From NCBI GenBank assembly GCA_014377795.1, contig JACMOY010000036.1:1-7555 (forward strand): a stretch of DNA of 7,555 bases, in the 5' to 3' direction. Of this stretch, positions 6,028 to 7,555 are shown one piece after another. The notes below the pieces were generated by a model. That model did no database searches. It had not been told where the DNA came from and saw nothing but the letters and a program-made list of their open reading frames with translations. Within the stretch, counting starts at the first letter, position 1, and the number at the start of each line of letters is the position of its first letter. Source of the stretch: Actinomycetota bacterium (lineage in GTDB: Bacteria; Actinomycetota; Actinomycetes; Actinomycetales; Angustibacteraceae). Both the position numbers and the translations under genes were made by a program.

Positions 6028-6911
6028 CTGCCCACCCCCGTCGTCGGGGTAGGAGCACCCACGGCGTCATCGGGCACCCGCCCGACCCCGTCCTGCCAGG
6101 AGTCCCAGCGCACCCGGTCACCCCGGAACACCGGTCCCTCGACGCACGACCGCACCATCCGGGTGACGCCGTCCTCGCCGACGACGGGCATCACGCAGGT
6201 CATGCAGATGCCGATGCCGCAGGCCATCGACTCCTCGACGGCCACCTGGGCGACGGCACCGTGCGCGGTGGCGACGTCGGTCACCGCGCGCAGCATCGCC
6301 ATCGGGCCGCAGGCGTAGACGACGCCGGTGCCGCCGCGGGTCAGCACCTCGGGCAGGACGTCGGTCACCCGGCCGGCCGTGCCGAGCGACCCGTCGTCGG
6401 TGGTGACCGTCGCCGACTCGGCCACCGCCTGGGCCTGGTCGACACCGAAGAGGCGGCCCGCGGTGGCCGCGCCGAGGACGATGTCGACCCGACATCCCCT
6501 CTCGCGCAGCACGTCGGCCAGCCAGAACAGCGGGGCACTGCCGTAGCCACCACCGACGAGGGTGCAGCTGGTCGGCTCGTCGGGCAGCGGGAACGGACGA
6601 CCCACCGGGCCGACGACGTCGACCACGTCGCCCGGCCGCCGGGTGGTGAGCCAGTGCGTGCCCGGCCCGGCGTCGGCGACGATGATCTGGACGGTGTCGT
6701 CCGCCCCGAGACGGTGGATCGAGAACGACCGGCGCAGCAGCATCGACGAGGGGTCGTCGCCCACCGCAAGGGCCACGAAGTGCCCGGGCCGGGCGCCCTG
6801 CGCGATGCCGGAGGCGGCGAGCGTGAGGTGCCGGTAACCCCCGACGGGGTGGTTCGCCAGCACGGTCCCCCGCACCTGCACGGGCCGAGCCGCCGCGGGT
6901 GCCCCGCTCAT
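6024..6911 (-). CDS. pyrK: Dihydroorotate dehydrogenase B, electron-transfer subunit (FAD, 2Fe-2S)
   Basis: PyrK carries FAD and a 2Fe-2S cluster and moves electrons from PyrD-B to NAD+. The 295-residue protein has a ferredoxin-reductase barrel with the flavin motif RRSFSIH (60-66) and PGTHWL (83-88). The NAD-binding half follows with [12 protein letters not shown] (118-129) and [10 protein letters not shown] (198-207). The C-terminal cluster loop has four cysteines at 231, 236, 239 and 256 (C-X4-C-X2-C-X16-C), typical of PyrK. A short Pro/Thr-rich tail follows. The start is ATG 6911, overlapping the carB stop as ATGA with no strong ribosome site, so coupling is likely; the 3' end overlaps pyrD by 4 bases. 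It is somewhat longer than many Firmicutes PyrK (about 255), mainly through both termini. All expected cofactor residues are present. Confidence 0.95.
   Translation of the reverse strand: MSGAPAAARPVQVRGTVLANHPVGGYRHLTLAASGIAQGARPGHFVALAVGDDPSSMLLRRSFSIHRLGADDTVQIIVADAGPGTHWLTTRRPGDVVDVVGPVGRPFPLPDEPTSCTLVGGGYGSAPLFWLADVLRERGCRVDIVLGAATAGRLFGVDQAQAVAESATVTTDDGSLGTAGRVTDVLPEVLTRGGTGVVYACGPMAMLRAVTDVATAHGAVAQVAVEESMACGIGICMTCVMPVVGEDGVTRMVRSCVEGPVFRGDRVRWDSWQDGVGRVPDDAVGAPTPTTGVGR
6036..6049 (-). other. Small hairpin just upstream of the pyrD start
   Basis: On the minus strand CCCCG-ACGA-CGGGG (5-base stem, 4-base loop) lies at the 3' end of pyrK, eight bases before the pyrD GTG. Its right arm runs into the only G-rich stretch that could act as a ribosome site for pyrD. 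It might limit new initiation so that pyrD depends on ribosomes arriving from pyrK. It also encodes the PyrK tail, so chance is possible. Confidence 0.3.
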
Positions 6912-7555
6912 CGCAGGCCCGCCATGTGCTCGCCGTGCTCCTGCAGCGAGCGGACCGTGATCGGCCCGGTGCGCGCGGACTCGATGCCCTGCACCGCGGC
7001 CGCCAGCTGCTGCACGGTGGTGATGATCGGCCGGTCCATGCTGGTGGTGGCCGCGCGGATCTCGTACCCGTCGGCGCGCGCGTCGCGTCCGGACGGCGTG
7101 TTGACGACCATGTCCACCTCGCCGTCCAGGATGCGCTGCACGATGGTGGGTTCACCGTCCCCACCCGGCCCGCTGCTGTACTTGCGGACGACGGTGCTGC
7201 CGACCCCGTTGCGCCGCAGCACCTCGGCTGTGCCCGCGGTGGCCAGCACCGTGAACCCCAGGTCGACGAGCCGCTTGACGGGGAAGATCATCGCCCGCTT
7301 GTCGCGGTTGGCAACCGACACGAACACGGTGCCCCCGTCGGGCAGCCCGCCGTACGCCGCCGCCTGGCTCTTGGCGAACGCCCGGCCGAAGTCGTCGTCG
7401 ATGCCCATCACCTCGCCGGTCGAGCGCATCTCGGGCCCCAGCAGGCTGTCGACGACGAGTCCCTCGCGGGTGACGAAGCGCTTGAACGGCAGCACGGCCT
7501 CCTTCACCGAGACCGGTGAGCCGGGCGGCAGGTGGGTGCCGTCCTGCTCGGGCAG
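6908..7555 (-). CDS. carB: Carbamoyl-phosphate synthase large subunit, C-terminal part, cut by the window edge
   Basis: CarB, with the glutaminase CarA, makes carbamoyl phosphate for pyrimidine and arginine synthesis. Only the last 215 residues are here; the start and both ATP-grasp units lie beyond 7555. The visible part begins with the end of the second synthetase unit, including [12 protein letters not shown] and [15 protein letters not shown] followed by FGRAFAKSQ. Then comes the MGS-like allosteric domain: [55 protein letters not shown], and [14 protein letters not shown] near the end. In other species this domain binds UMP as inhibitor and ornithine or IMP as activators. The FKRF-to-LGPEM link is a few residues longer than the short PGVD link of E. 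coli, a feature I consider ordinary for actinobacteria. The TGA stop overlaps the pyrK ATG, so pyrK translation is probably coupled. The frame stays open to the window edge. Confidence 0.96.
   Translation of the reverse strand: MPEQDGTHLPPGSPVSVKEAVLPFKRFVTREGLVVDSLLGPEMRSTGEVMGIDDDFGRAFAKSQAAAYGGLPDGGTVFVSVANRDKRAMIFPVKRLVDLGFTVLATAGTAEVLRRNGVGSTVVRKYSSGPGGDGEPTIVQRILDGEVDMVVNTPSGRDARADGYEIRAATTSMDRPIITTVQQLAAAVQGIESARTGPITVRSLQEHGEHMAGLR

Noticed and set aside
4561..6318. A 585-codon open frame on the plus strand opposite pyrF, pyrD and pyrK
   Set aside because: Same antisense-shadow effect; it spans three genes with clear catalytic motifs and has no recognisable domain or convincing ribosome site.
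1..7555. Mobile element, CRISPR array, prophage, toxin-antitoxin or other accessory system
   Set aside because: All genes are core housekeeping genes in a conserved order, composition is even throughout, and no long direct or inverted repeats, integrase, transposase or repeat-spacer pattern was seen.

Overview
The window is a very GC-rich stretch of chromosome from an actinomycete (Actinomycetota). Codon third positions are almost all G or C, GTG, TTG and probably CTG are used as starts, and the gene set and order match the conserved actinobacterial block carB - dihydroorotate dehydrogenase - pyrF - mihF - gmk - rpoZ - coaBC - metK - priA. mihF (actinobacterial integration host factor) is a lineage marker. 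I cannot name the genus.

Every gene lies on the minus strand, so the window reads from right to left. First comes the end of the de novo pyrimidine operon: the C-terminus of carB (cut by the window edge), pyrK, pyrD and pyrF. carB/pyrK and pyrK/pyrD overlap by 4 bases, and pyrF follows after 12 bases. After a 66-base gap comes mihF. It has no convincing Shine-Dalgarno, but a -35/-10 pair is placed so that transcription would begin at the ATG itself. gmk overlaps mihF by 4 bases. rpoZ (TTG start) follows after 63 bases, and coaBC begins 1-2 bases after the rpoZ stop. metK follows after 66 bases containing a stem-loop. The 114-base gap after metK holds several short inverted and direct repeats, and then priA starts (first 100 codons only).

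Functionally this is core growth machinery. CarB, PyrK-PyrD and PyrF make UMP, Gmk feeds GDP/GTP, RpoZ is the small RNA polymerase subunit, MihF is a nucleoid protein, CoaBC makes 4'-phosphopantetheine for coenzyme A, MetK makes S-adenosylmethionine, and PriA acts in replication restart. The dihydroorotate dehydrogenase is the NAD-linked two-subunit type (PyrD-B plus the iron-sulfur/flavin subunit PyrK), not the quinone-dependent membrane enzyme of mycobacteria and streptomycetes.

I see no mobile element, CRISPR array, tRNA/rRNA, toxin-antitoxin or defence system, and no evidence for a new multi-gene system. The points most worth checking are small: a coaBC gene with no ATG, GTG or TTG available before its flavin-binding motif (probable CTG start), a probable leaderless mihF promoter, and structured or repeated DNA in the gaps around metK.
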